Below, in pieces: positions 8,576 through 18,093 of a DNA stretch of 64,000 bases. The notes beneath the pieces were generated by a model that saw nothing but the letters and a program-made list of their open reading frames with translations, searched no databases and was not told the DNA's origin. The stretch comes from Streptomyces sp. CC228A (GTDB lineage Bacteria; Actinomycetota; Actinomycetes; Streptomycetales; Streptomycetaceae). Both the position numbers and the translations under genes were made by a program. Each line of letters starts with the position of its first letter. The first letter of the stretch is position 1. The DNA lies in assembly GCF_021390935.1 (NCBI RefSeq), contig NZ_JAJPUI010000008.1:248001-312000 (forward strand), in the 5' to 3' direction.

Positions 8576-9549
8576 CAGCGGCCCACCTCCCCGGCCCCGG
8601 GCGCGGCCGCCCCGAACAGCTTGACGAACGCGAACGCGATCAGCGCCACGCAGAGGAAGATCAGCACCGAGATCGCCGACCCGATGCCCAGGTTGAGCGC
8701 GGTGAACAGGTTGTCGTAGCCGAGGATCGACAGCGACCCGGTGCCGTGGGCTCCCCGCGTCAGCACGTAGATGCTGTCGAAGACACGGAACGCGTCCAGG
8801 GTGCGGAACAGCAGCGCCACCAGGATCGCCGGCTTCATCAGCGGCAGGACGACCCTCGTGAACCGCTGCCACGGCCCCGCCCCGTCCACCATCGCCGCCC
8901 GCAGCGTCTCCTCGGGCACCAGCGCCAGCCCGGCGAGCAGCAGCAGCGCCATGAACGGCGTGGTCTTCCACACCTCCGCCAGGATGATGATGCCCAGCGC
9001 CGGCCACTGCTCCGTCAGTGGGGCCTCCCCGGCCGGCAGCAGCTCCGCCAGGTAGCCGGTGCCGGGCGTCCACGCGTACTGCCAGGAGTAGGCCGCCACG
9101 ACGGTGACGATCCCGTACGGCACGAGGACCGCCGTCCGCACCGTGCCCCGCCCCAGCAGGGTGCGGTGCATCACCAGCGCCAGCGCCAGGCCGAGCACCA
9201 GCTCGACGGCGACCGACACGGCGGTGATGAGGACCGTCACCCAGAACGCCTCCCACCAGAACGGCGACGACAGCACGGCCGCGTAGTTGGCCAGCCCCAC
9301 GAACTCCGCCCGCTCGGGGAAGCGGAGGTCGTACCGCTGGAGGGACAGGTACACCGCGTACCCGATCGGATAGGCCGTCACGGCCACCATCACGAGGACG
9401 GCCGGAGCGCACAGCAGCCACCCCAGCCGCCGCTCCTGCCGCGCCCCCTCCGACAGCCCTACCGCCGCCCGCCCTCGCGGCGCGGCGCCACCGGCCGCGG
9501 ACCGCGCGGGCGGTGGCGCGGGCGCCGGCTTCTCGGAGGCCCGGCTCAC
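8575..9549 (-). CDS. sugA: Carbohydrate ABC transporter permease, SugA-like
   Basis: 324 residues. The GTG at 9549 overlaps the TGA of the binding protein (GTGA). After a ~45-residue Ala/Pro-rich cytoplasmic lead comes a MalF-type permease core: LLCAPAVLVMVAVTAYPIGYAV, then VELVLGLALALVMHR and the EAA loop PEETLRAAMVDGAGPWQRF. Second gene of the lpqY-sugABC operon. Homology with mycobacterial SugA is inferred from gene order and the strongly LpqY-like partner. Confidence 0.92.
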   Translation of the reverse strand: MSRASEKPAPAPPPARSAAGGAAPRGRAAVGLSEGARQERRLGWLLCAPAVLVMVAVTAYPIGYAVYLSLQRYDLRFPERAEFVGLANYAAVLSSPFWWEAFWVTVLITAVSVAVELVLGLALALVMHRTLLGRGTVRTAVLVPYGIVTVVAAYSWQYAWTPGTGYLAELLPAGEAPLTEQWPALGIIILAEVWKTTPFMALLLLAGLALVPEETLRAAMVDGAGPWQRFTRVVLPLMKPAILVALLFRTLDAFRVFDSIYVLTRGAHGTGSLSILGYDNLFTALNLGIGSAISVLIFLCVALIAFAFVKLFGAAAPGAGEVGR

Positions 9550-10940
9550 GGGATCAGCCCCTTCGACGCCAGGGCGTCCCGGATCTGCTCCCGGATGGTC
9601 CGCACGTCCTCCCGCGGACGGATCGCGGAAGGAGGGGACAGGGTGTGGGCGATGACGATCGACACGTTCTGGTAGGCCGGGGTCTTCGGGCGGACGCTCG
9701 CCTGCTCCAGCGCCTGCAGGATCGCCTCGGCGAAGGGGTAGCTCTTCACGAACTCCTCGTCGGTGTACAGGTCCCGCAGGGTGGGCGGCAGGCCGCCGCG
9801 CACCGCCGCGGTGAACTGGTTCTCGCGGTTGCGCAGGCACAGCGCCGCCTCGAACGCCAGGTCCGGGTGGGGGGAGAACGCGCCGACCGCCAGGTCGATC
9901 CCGCCGATGGTGGGCCGGGCGGGCGTGTCCGGGTCCACCCGCGGGTACGGCGCCCACCGGAAGTGCCGGAACAACTCCGGGTTGTTCGCCTGCATCGACG
10001 GATACACGAACGGGTAGTTCAGCTCGAACGCGGCCCGCCCGGACTCCATCGCCAGCCGGTTCTGGTCCTCCATCTGGTTCGGCAGCGACGGGTCGGCCGC
10101 CACCGAGCGCGCCAGCTCGCGCATGATCCCCGCCGCCCGCACGGCCGGAGCCCCCAGGGCGGGTGCATCGGCGTCCGGGGTGAGGATCGCACCGCCCGCA
10201 CTGGCGACCAGCGTGTTGAACCAGACCGTCAGCCCCTCGTACTGCGCGCCCTGCACCTCCACGTAGTGCGGCCGGCCCTGCTCCGCGAGCCGGCGGGCCG
10301 CGTCAAGCATCTCGTCCCAGGTGCGCGGCGGCCGGTCGACCAGGTCGGCGCGGTACCACAGCAGCTGCGTGTTGGCGTTGTACGGGACGGCGTACAGGCG
10401 GCCCTTCCACGTCGCCGTCTCCAGCGGCACCCGGAGCGTGCCCTCCTCCGCCCGCTGCCGCAGCCGGCCCGTCCACGGCAGGATCCAGCCGGCCTCCGCG
10501 AACTCCGCCGCCCACGTCACGTCGAGCCCCATGACGTCGATCGCGTCGTCGCGCGCCGCCAACCGCCGCACCAGCTGCTGCCGCTGCCCGTCGGCGGTAC
10601 GCGGCAGCTTGTGGTACTCCACGCGGTAGCGGCCGGCCGAGGCCCGGCTGCACCGGTCGGCGGCCTCGGCGAGCGCCCCCGAGTCGTCCGGGAAGTTGTA
10701 CCAGTGCACCGTCGGCGGGCCGGCTCCGCCGCCCCCGCACGCCGACAGCAGGGCCGCGAGCAGCGGCAGCACCACCAGCACCCGCACCGCCCGGGACGCA
10801 ACCCCGCCCCGCCCCCGGCGCGCTGCCGCCACCGCCGCCTCCGCACACCGGCCGGCGCCGCCCGGGCGCAGCCCCGCAGCGCGGCGGCCGCCCCCGACGA
10901 GCGGCCGCCGGTCGAGGTCCTCCCGGCCCGCACCAGACAT
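9546..10940 (-). CDS. lpqY: Trehalose-type ABC transporter substrate-binding lipoprotein, LpqY-like
   Basis: 464 residues from ATG 10940, with a long Arg/Gly-rich n-region then the signal core VLVVLPLLAALLSAC (lipobox LSAC). The mature part shows strong resemblance to mycobacterial LpqY: IDVMGLDVTWAAEFAEAGW, NANTQLLWYRADLV, VWFNTLVASAGG, RWAPYPRVDPDTPARPTIGG and VRPKTPAYQNVS. LpqY with SugABC imports trehalose in mycobacteria; same gene order here supports the same role. The start is not certain: an internal GTG just before the hydrophobic core would give a much shorter lead. It diverges from the mrp operon across ~250 bp that must hold both promoters; no convincing operator was seen there. 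Confidence 0.9.
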   Translation of the reverse strand: MSGAGREDLDRRPLVGGGRRAAGLRPGGAGRCAEAAVAAARRGRGGVASRAVRVLVVLPLLAALLSACGGGGAGPPTVHWYNFPDDSGALAEAADRCSRASAGRYRVEYHKLPRTADGQRQQLVRRLAARDDAIDVMGLDVTWAAEFAEAGWILPWTGRLRQRAEEGTLRVPLETATWKGRLYAVPYNANTQLLWYRADLVDRPPRTWDEMLDAARRLAEQGRPHYVEVQGAQYEGLTVWFNTLVASAGGAILTPDADAPALGAPAVRAAGIMRELARSVAADPSLPNQMEDQNRLAMESGRAAFELNYPFVYPSMQANNPELFRHFRWAPYPRVDPDTPARPTIGGIDLAVGAFSPHPDLAFEAALCLRNRENQFTAAVRGGLPPTLRDLYTDEEFVKSYPFAEAILQALEQASVRPKTPAYQNVSIVIAHTLSPPSAIRPREDVRTIREQIRDALASKGLIP

Positions 10941-11194
10941 GCAGCCGACCGTAGGCGGCTGCCGCCGCCCTGCACGGCGCACCGCCGCGAGCCGGCCGCG
11001 CTCCCACCCGACCGGCCGACCCGAGCCCTCCCCGGCGCGGCGGCCGGCCACCCGATCGGACCGCACACCCGCGTGGTGGCGCGGCCCCACCGCCGTCCGC
11101 GGACATGATGGCCCTGCCGTCGCCACCGGGCAGCAAGCCCACGGGGACGGCACCGGACCCGACCGCGGCGAGGGGGACGAGGGGAAGACGCGCT

Positions 11195-14022
11195 GTGCTG
11201 CTCCTGCTCGCCCTGCACGCCGTCACCGCACCGCTGCTGCTCCCGGCCGCGCGGCGCCTCGGCGGCCGCGTCTGGTACGCAGCCGCCCTCGTGCCCCTGC
11301 TCACCCTCGCCTGGTCGGCGTACCGCGCGCAGGGCGTGCTGGACGGGCGGCCGCTGGAGGAGGAGCTGCCGTGGGCGGGGAGCCTCGGGCTTGTCGTGGA
11401 CCTGCGCCTCGACGCCCTGTCCCTGCTCATGCTGTGGATCGTCGCCGGCGTCGGCGTCGCCGTCCTGCTCTACGCCCGCCACTACACCCCGCGCGACCAC
11501 GGGCGGGAGGCCGCGCTGATGCTGGCCTTCGCCGGTGCGATGACGGGCCTGGTCCTCGCCGACAACCTGTTCCTCCTCTACGTCTTCTGGGAGGCGACCA
11601 CCGTCGTCTCCTTCCTCCTCATCGCCGGCCGCGGCGCACGCGGCGAACGGCGCGCGGCCGCCTTCCGGGCCCTCCTCGTCACGACCGCCGGCGGACTGGC
11701 CATGCTGCTCGGCCTCGTGCTGCTCGGCCGCGCCGCCGGCACGTACCGGATCTCCGCGCTCGTCGCCGACCCGCCCTCCGGCGGGACCACCGCCGCCGCC
11801 GTGGTGCTGGTCCTCGTCGGCGTGCTCGCCAAGTCCGCGCAGATGCCCCTGCACGGCTGGCTGCCCGCCGCCATGGTGGCGCCCACCCCCGTCAGCGCCT
11901 ACCTGCACGCCGCCGCCATGGTGAAGGCCGGCGTGTACCTCGTCGCCCGGCTCGCGCCCGGCCTCGCCGACACCCCGCCCTGGCGGCCCCTCCTCCTCAC
12001 CGCCGCCCTCGTGTCGCTGGTCCTCGCCGCGTGGCGCGCCCTGCGCGAGACCGACCTGAAACGGCTCCTCGCCTACGGCACCATCAGCGAACTGGGCCTC
12101 CTCCTCGCCCTCTTCGGCACGGGCGACCGCACCGCAGCCCTGGCCGGAGCGGCTTTCCTGGCCGCCCACGCCGCCTTCAAGTCCGCCCTCTTCCTCACCG
12201 TCGGCGTCATCGACCACCAGACCGGCACCCGCACCATCGGCGAACTGTCCGGGCTCGCCCGGCGCATGCCGCTGCTCTTCGCCACCGCCCTGCTCGCCGC
12301 GGCCTCCATGGCCGGCCTGCCGCCCCTCGCCGGGTACGTCGCGAAGGAAGCCGCCCTGGAAGCGTTCCTGCCCGGCAGCCACGGCACCACCTGGCCGCTG
12401 CCCGCCGTCGCCGCGGGCGCCGCGCTCACCGCGGCGTACACGGCGCGCTTCCTGCGCGGCGCCTTCGGCGGCCGGGGCACCGGCGCCACCGGACGGCACG
12501 CGGACCGCCCGGCGCCCGGCTTCGTCGCGCCCGCCGCCGCGCTGGCCGCCGCGGGACTCGCCCTCGGCATCGGGTACGCCGGACTGGGGGCCGTCGCCCG
12601 CGTCTACGCGGACGAACTGCCGGAGCACCGCCCCCACCCGTACGAACTCGCCCTGTGGCACGGCTGGACGCCCGCCCTCGGCCTGTCGGCGCTCACCCTG
12701 GCCGCCGGCCTCGCGCTGTACGCGGCCCTCACCGCGCACCGCGGGACCACCGAGCCCGGCACCCCGTACGCCGACCGCGTCCACGCGCGGCTCCGCGGCG
12801 GACTCGACGCCGCCGCCCTCCGGTTCACCGGCCGCACCCAGGTCGGCTCCCTGCCCGTCTACCTCACCGTCCTGCTGCTGACGGTCGCCGCCGTGACGGG
12901 AACCGCCGCCGCCGTGCTGCCGCAGCCCCTCGGCCCGCTCCACTGGACCTCGTCTGCCGTCGAGGTCCCCGTCGCGGCAGGGGCGCTCGCCGCCACCGCC
13001 GCCGTGCTGCGCACCCGCCACCGGCTCACCGGCACCCTCCTGGTCGGCGCCGTCGGCTACGCGGTGGCGGTGCTGTTCCTGCTGCGCGGAGCCCCGGACC
13101 TGGCGCTCACCCAGTTCCTGGTGGAGACCATGACGCTCGTCGTGATCGTGCTCGTCCTGCGCCGTATGCCGCCGCGCTTCACCCCGGCCCGCTCCGCGCG
13201 GCGGCGCGCGTCGCGCGGGCCGCGGCCGCCGGCTCCCTCGGCTGCGTCTTCGCCGCTCTCGCCCTGGTCACCACGTCCGTACCGCACGCGCCCGCCGCGG
13301 GCCGCGCGTACGCCGAACTCGCGCCCGAGGCAGCCGCGAAGAACCTCGTCAACGCGATCGTCGTCGACTTCCGCGCCCTCGACACCCTGGGGGAGAGCGC
13401 CGTCCTGCTGGTGACCGCCATCGGCGTCGTCAGCCTGATCCGCGTCTGGACGCGCGGCGAGCCCGACGCACCCGAGCACGCACCGCGCCCGCGTGCCGCG
13501 TCTCCGGTCGCCCACTGGGACGAACCGACCGACCAGTGGCTCCCCGGCGCGGACGAGCGGCCGGGCGAGGAGCGCTCCGTCCTCCTGGAGGTCGTCACCC
13601 GGCTGCTGTTCCCGTCCGCCCTCGTGCTCTCCCTCTTCCTGCTGTTCTCCGGCCACTCGCGGCCGGGCGGCGGCTTCTCCGGCGGCCTCGTCGCGAGCCA
13701 GGCGTTCGTGCTGCGCTACCTGGTGGGCGGCCGGGCCGGTCTCGGCGCGGCGCTGCCCACCGGGTCCGGCGCCGTCGCCGGCACCGGCTTCGCCCTCTGC
13801 TCGGGCAGCGCCCTCCTGCCCGTCCTGGCCGGGGCGCCGCCGCTCACCAGCGTGAAGGTCAGCACGCACCTGCCGGTGCTGGGCACGGTCGAGTTCGCCA
13901 CCAGCCTGTTCTTCGACCTCGGGGTCTACGTCCTCGTCGTCGGCGTCACCCTGAAACTGCTCTCCGCCGTCGGCGCAGCCCTCGGACGGTCCCCCGCCGA
14001 GCAGAGCGGAGCACGCCCGTGA
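11195..14022 (+). CDS. mrpA: Na+/H+ antiporter subunit A with fused MrpB domain (one internal frameshift)
   Basis: The GTG at 11195 is preceded by AGGGGAAG at good spacing and is preferred over an ATG pair at 11105 without a ribosome site. The N-terminal two thirds is the NuoL-like MrpA channel: LADNLFLLYVFWEATTVVSFLLIAG, KSAQMPLHGWLPAAMVAPTPVSAYLHAA and the proton-path lysines. The C-terminal part is the MrpB-like domain with KNLVNAIVVDFRALDTLGES and FSGHSRPGGGFSGGL, as in actinobacterial A/B fusions. The frame changes near 13195, in a GCG/CGG run, as from one missing base; the second frame ends at 14022. TGA overlaps the GTG of mrpC. Mrp antiporters exchange cytoplasmic Na+ for protons and support pH and salt tolerance. 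Confidence 0.92.
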
Positions 14023-14474
14023 CCCCCGTCGACCTCACCCTGGCCGCCCTCGTCGGCGCCCTCTACGCCGCCGGCTTCCACCTGATGCTCCAACGCTCCC
14101 TGATGCGCGCGGTGCTGGGTTTCGTCCTGCTCGGCCACGGCACGAACCTGCTCCTCCTCGCCTCCGGAGGAGCCCCGGGTGCACCGCCGGTCGCCGACGG
14201 CGGCGCCGCCCCGCCGGGCACGGCGTCCGACCCGCTGCCGCAGGCGATGGCCCTCACCTCCATCGTCATCACCTTCGGTCTGACGACGTTCCTCGTGGCC
14301 CTGGCATACCGGTCCTGGCTGCTGTCGGGCCACGACGAGGTACGCGACGACGTCGAGGACCGCCGCATCGGCAGCGCCGCCGAACGGGCCCCGTCCGCCG
14401 TGCACCGCGCCGAGACCTCGCCCCCGCACGGCACCGCCGGGGACGGCGGCCGGCCGGGAGGGGAGTGGCCGTGA
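14019..14474 (+). CDS. mrpC: Na+/H+ antiporter subunit C (NuoK-like)
   Basis: 151 residues from a GTG overlapping the mrpA stop (GTGA). Three hydrophobic segments are present, with LMRAVLGFVLLGHGTNLLLLA and PLPQAMALTSIVITFGLTTFLVALAYR matching MrpC/NuoK. The hydrophilic tail of ~40 residues is longer than the family core. Its stop overlaps the GTG of mrpD. One subunit of the seven-gene antiporter complex. Confidence 0.95.
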   Translation: MTPVDLTLAALVGALYAAGFHLMLQRSLMRAVLGFVLLGHGTNLLLLASGGAPGAPPVADGGAAPPGTASDPLPQAMALTSIVITFGLTTFLVALAYRSWLLSGHDEVRDDVEDRRIGSAAERAPSAVHRAETSPPHGTAGDGGRPGGEWP

Positions 14475-16223
14475 CCGCGCTCCTCTCCCTGCCCGTGCTG
14501 CTGCCGCTGCTCGCGGCCGCGGTGTCGCTGCGCCCTGCCCCGCACCGCCAAGCGGCTGCTGAGCACCGGCACGCTGGCCGCGGTCCTCGTGGACGCCCTG
14601 GGCCTCCTCGTCCGCGCCGACGCCGAAGGCCCGCTGGTGCTGGAGGCCGGCGGCTGGCCCGCGCCGCTCGGCATCGTCCTGGTCGCCGACCGGCTGTCGG
14701 CCCTGCTGCTCACGGTGTCGGTGCTGGTCGCCCTCGCCGTCCTCCTGTACGCCATCGGCCAGGGCACCGCCGAGCGGCGGGGTCCGGCCGCCGCCGTCCT
14801 GCACCCCGCCTACCTCCTGCTGGTCGCCGGAGTCGCCCTGGCCTACCTGACCGGCGACCTGTTCAACCTGTTCGTCGCCTTCGAGACGATGCTCGCGTCG
14901 TCGTACGTGCTGATCACCCTGGACGCCGGCGAGGAACGGGCCCGCGCCGGCATGACGTACACCCTGACCGGGCTCGCGTCCTCGCTGCTGCTGCTCACCG
15001 TCGTCGCCCTCGTCTACGCCGCGACCGGCACCGTCAACCTCGCCGACCTCGCCCAGCGCACGGCGGACCTGCCCGACGGGCCGCGGACCGTGCTGGGCCT
15101 GCTCGTCCTCGTCGTCTTCGGCATCAAGGCGGCGCTCGTACCGCTCCACTTCTGGCTGCCCGACAGCTATCCCACGGCGCCCGCGCCCATCACCGCCGTC
15201 TTCGCGGCGCTCCTGACGAAGGTCGCGTTCTACGCCCTGCTGCGCGTCCGGACCCTGCTGTTCCCGCAGGACGGCGTGGACACCCCGGCCGCGGTCGCCG
15301 CCGTCGCCACCATGCTCGTCGGCGTCATCGGCGCCCTCGCCCAGGACGACGTCAACCGCCTGCTGTCCTTCCTGCTGGTCGGCCACATCGGTTTCATGAT
15401 GTTCGGCCTCGCCCTGTCCGACCAGGCGGGTCTGGCCGGCACCGTCCTGTACATGGTCCACCACATCGTCGTGCAGGCAGCGCTGTTCCTCGCCGCCGGA
15501 CTCGTCGTCCGCGAGGCCGGCACGCCCGCCCTGCACCGCATGCGCGGGGCCCGCGCACCGTCCGCCGTGCTCTCCCTCCTCTTCGCCGTATCCGCCCTGA
15601 GCCTGGCGGGGACGCCGCCGTTGTCCGGCTTCGTCGCGAAGGTGGCGCTGCTCGGCGCCGGCGCCGACGCGGGGGGCGCCGCCGCGTACACGCTGGCCGC
15701 CGTCGCCCTCCTCGCCAGCCTGCTCACGCTGTACGCCCTGGCGAAGGCGTGGGCCGCGGCGTTCTGGCGGGAGCGGCCCGCGGAGGACGACGAGGCGCCC
15801 GGCACCGCGGACCGCGAAGCGGCCGCCGAGCCCGGCGGCGCCGGGCGGCGCCGAGACGAGGCCGCCGGGCACGGCGAAGGCGCGGGGGAGCGGGGCGGGG
15901 GCGCCGGGCGCGGCGGGGCAGGGGAGGAGCGGGACGAGGCCGGGCATGGCGGGGCCGCCGGGCACGGCGGTGGCACCCCGTCCCAGGGAGGGGGCGCCGG
16001 GCGCGGCGGGGCAGGGGAGGAGCGGGACGAGGAGCAGGACGAGGCCGCCGGCGGCCGCCGCGGTGTGCTGCTCATGACCGGGACAGCCGCGGCGATGGCC
16101 GCGACGGCCGTGGCGGTCGCCGCCTGCGCCGGACTGCTCGCCCCGCTCGCCCAGCGCGCCGCGGGCGACCTGCTCCGCTCCGGTCCGTACACGGCGGCCG
16201 TCCTCGGCGGGGAGGCGCGATGA
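14471..16223 (+). CDS. mrpD: Na+/H+ antiporter subunit D (frameshift near N-terminus; expanded Gly/Arg/Glu linker)
   Basis: GTG 14471 overlaps the mrpC stop. The first ~20 residues (VTALLSLPVLLPLLAAAVSL) are in one frame and everything from about 14540 on is in another; the junction lies in CGCCCTGCCCCGCACC, so bases are probably missing or added there. The rest is a clean NuoN-like antiporter: GDLFNLFVAFETMLASSYVLITL, FGIKAALVPLHFWLPDSYPTAPAPITAVFA, ALAQDDVNRLLSFLLVGHIGFM. Between the penultimate and last membrane segments sits an unusual ~75-residue hydrophilic linker made of duplicated GGGAGRGGAGEERDE units. Its stop overlaps the ATG of mrpE. Confidence 0.9.
15897..16031 (+). repeat. Two 42-bp direct repeats inside the mrpD linker
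   Basis: Near-identical copies at 15897-15938 and 15990-16031 begin GGGGGCGCCGGGCGCGGC and encode GGAGRGGAGEERDE. They are 51 bases apart, so expansion or contraction keeps the frame. Confidence 0.9.
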
Positions 16224-16786
16224 GCCTGCGCGGCCGGACCCGCGGCCTCGCCCGCCACGCCCCCGCCCTCGGCTGGCTGTGGCTGCTGTGGCCGGTGCTC
16301 TGGGGGTCCCTCAGCGTGCCCGTGGTGCTGAGCGGCCTCGCCGTCGCCTGCGCGGTGACACTCGCCTTCCCCCTGCCCGCGGTCGGCCCCCGCGCCGCCT
16401 GGCGGCCGCTGCGGTTCCTCGGACTCGCCGCCCACCTCCTCGCCGACGTGCTGGTCTCCGCCGCGGTGGTCGGCTGGGAGGCCGTCCGCCGCGGCGGACG
16501 CGTCTCGGCCGCGATCGTCGAGGTGCCCGTACGGGCCGACACCGACCTGCTCGTGACGGCCGTGGCCCAGCTCACCACGCTCACCCCCGGCACCCTCGTG
16601 CTGGAGATCGACCGCCGCGGCGGCCTCCTCTACGTGCACGCCCTCGGCGTACGCGACCAGGACGGCGCGGACAGCCGCCGCGACGACACCCGTGCCGTGG
16701 ACCGCCGCGTCATGGCCGCCCTCGCCGCCCGCACCGGCCCCGGCCGGCCCGCGGCGACCGCACCGCAGCCCCGGGAGGACCGTTGA
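16220..16786 (+). CDS. mrpE: Na+/H+ antiporter subunit E
   Basis: 188 residues from ATG 16220, overlapping the mrpD stop. Two N-terminal hydrophobic segments are followed by the family core: VVGWEAVRRG, VEVPVRADTDLLVTAVAQLTTLTPGTLVLEID and LYVHALGV. A charged, low-complexity C-terminal tail of ~45 residues is longer than usual. The stop overlaps the TTG of mrpF. Confidence 0.94.
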   Translation: MSLRGRTRGLARHAPALGWLWLLWPVLWGSLSVPVVLSGLAVACAVTLAFPLPAVGPRAAWRPLRFLGLAAHLLADVLVSAAVVGWEAVRRGGRVSAAIVEVPVRADTDLLVTAVAQLTTLTPGTLVLEIDRRGGLLYVHALGVRDQDGADSRRDDTRAVDRRVMAALAARTGPGRPAATAPQPREDR

Positions 16787-17049
16787 CCGTCGCCTTGAAC
16801 CTGGCCCTCGGCATCCTCGTGGCCTCCGGCCTGATCATCCTCGTACGGATGCTGCGCGGCCCCGCCGCCCTGGACCGCATCGTCGCCCTGGACGTCCTCG
16901 CCTCCGTGATCATCGCCGGGACCACCGTGCACATGGCCCTGTGGCGCGACCCCACCCCGCTGCCGGTGCTCGTCGTGCTGGCCCTCCTCGCCTTCATCGG
17001 CTCCGTCACCGCCGCCCACCTCGTGGAACGCAGGGAGGGCATGCGGTGA
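16783..17049 (+). CDS. mrpF: Na+/H+ antiporter subunit F
   Basis: 88 residues from a TTG start fixed by the overlap TTGA with the mrpE stop. Three membrane segments with RMLRGPAALDRIVALDVLA, the conserved MrpF loop, and LLAFIGSVTAAHLVERRE at the end. Its TGA overlaps the GTG of mrpG. The start codon choice rests on position and on homology beginning immediately after it. Confidence 0.93.
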   Translation: MTVALNLALGILVASGLIILVRMLRGPAALDRIVALDVLASVIIAGTTVHMALWRDPTPLPVLVVLALLAFIGSVTAAHLVERREGMR

Positions 17050-17432
17050 CCCTGCTCCGGGACGCCCTGTCCGCCGTCCTCATCCTCGCCGGCTCCGCGT
17101 TCTGCCTGCTGGCCGCGCTGGGGCTGCTCCGCTTCCCCGACACCCTCACCCGGCTGCACGCCGCCACCAAGGCCCAGTCGGCGGGACTGCTGCTGACCCT
17201 CGCCGGCGGCGCCCTGCGCACCCCCGCGGGAGCCTCCGCGGCGCTGCTCCTCATCGCCGTGTTCCTCGTGCTGACCGCACCCGTCACCGCGCAGATCGTC
17301 GGCCGCGTCGCCTACCGGACCGGTGCCGTCCGCCGTACCGCCCTCGTCTGCGACGACCTGCGCGATCGCCTCGCCCGTGAGGGTGACGCCCCCGCCCCGC
17401 AGGCACCGGGCGACCACGACGAGGGGAAGTGA
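17046..17432 (+). CDS. mrpG: Na+/H+ antiporter subunit G
   Basis: 128 residues from GTG 17046. Family motif GLLRFPDTLTRLHAATKAQSAGLLL lies after the first membrane segment and three segments are predicted; the hydrophilic tail (~40 residues) follows the third. Last gene of the mrp operon; the next gene starts 6 bases later, so transcription may continue. Confidence 0.94.
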   Translation: MTLLRDALSAVLILAGSAFCLLAALGLLRFPDTLTRLHAATKAQSAGLLLTLAGGALRTPAGASAALLLIAVFLVLTAPVTAQIVGRVAYRTGAVRRTALVCDDLRDRLAREGDAPAPQAPGDHDEGK

Positions 17433-17438
17433 CCCGCC

Positions 17439-17918
17439 GTGAACGTCCGCCACGTCAAGAAGGGCCTGCGGGCCTCCCTGCGCAACAACGGGCAGGCCTA
17501 CGGCTTCTCGGTCTCCATCACCGCGTCCATGGCCCTGCTGAACAGCCACACCCGCGTGGACGGCGCCGCCCCGGTCGTGTACTTCGCCCTCGCCTCCGCC
17601 GCCGCCAGCGTGCTGGAGGCCCTCGCCTCCCACGGCTTCCGCAAGCCCATGGACGAGGAGCCGAGTGCCACGACCGCCCTGGGCATCTCGCTCAGCCTCG
17701 CCTCCGTCGGCATGTCGACCTGCCTGGCGTGGCTCGTGGCCGACGCCGTCGGCGGGGTCCCCGCCTGGCCGCTCACCGGGTTCCTCGTCTCCACCGCCTA
17801 CCCCCTGGCCGCGGGGATCGAGCTGGCCGTGGCGGAGCGGGCCCGGGAGAAGTCCGGGCAGGAGCCGGAGGACCGGCAGGAGGGCGGACAGGGCGGGGGG
17901 AACGGGGGCGACGGGTAG
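17439..17918 (+). CDS. Small membrane protein of unknown function
   Basis: 159 residues from GTG 17439. It begins with a basic segment (VRHVKKGLRASLRNNG), then four hydrophobic segments including VVYFALASAAASVLEALASHGF and GMSTCLAWLVADAVGG, and a Gln/Gly/Glu-rich tail. No known domain recognised. It follows mrpG by 6 bases and could be cotranscribed with the antiporter, which is the only functional clue. Confidence 0.8.
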   Translation: MNVRHVKKGLRASLRNNGQAYGFSVSITASMALLNSHTRVDGAAPVVYFALASAAASVLEALASHGFRKPMDEEPSATTALGISLSLASVGMSTCLAWLVADAVGGVPAWPLTGFLVSTAYPLAAGIELAVAERAREKSGQEPEDRQEGGQGGGNGGDG

Positions 17919-18093
17919 AGGCGTTCACCCGCCCGGCCCCGCGGCGGGCCCCGACCGCGCCGCTCGACGGCGTGTCCGGGCCCCGCGGGGCACCGGGCCG
18001 TGAGGGGATGGCCGGGCAGCCGCGCCGCCTCACCGCGCGGCGTCCCCCCGGGACGTCCGACCACACACGCGATTCCTGCGCGAGGAGGGTTCT

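Noticed and set aside
10517..13021. 834-codon minus-strand frame opposite mrpA
   Set aside because: No domain; mirrors the mrpA coding sequence.
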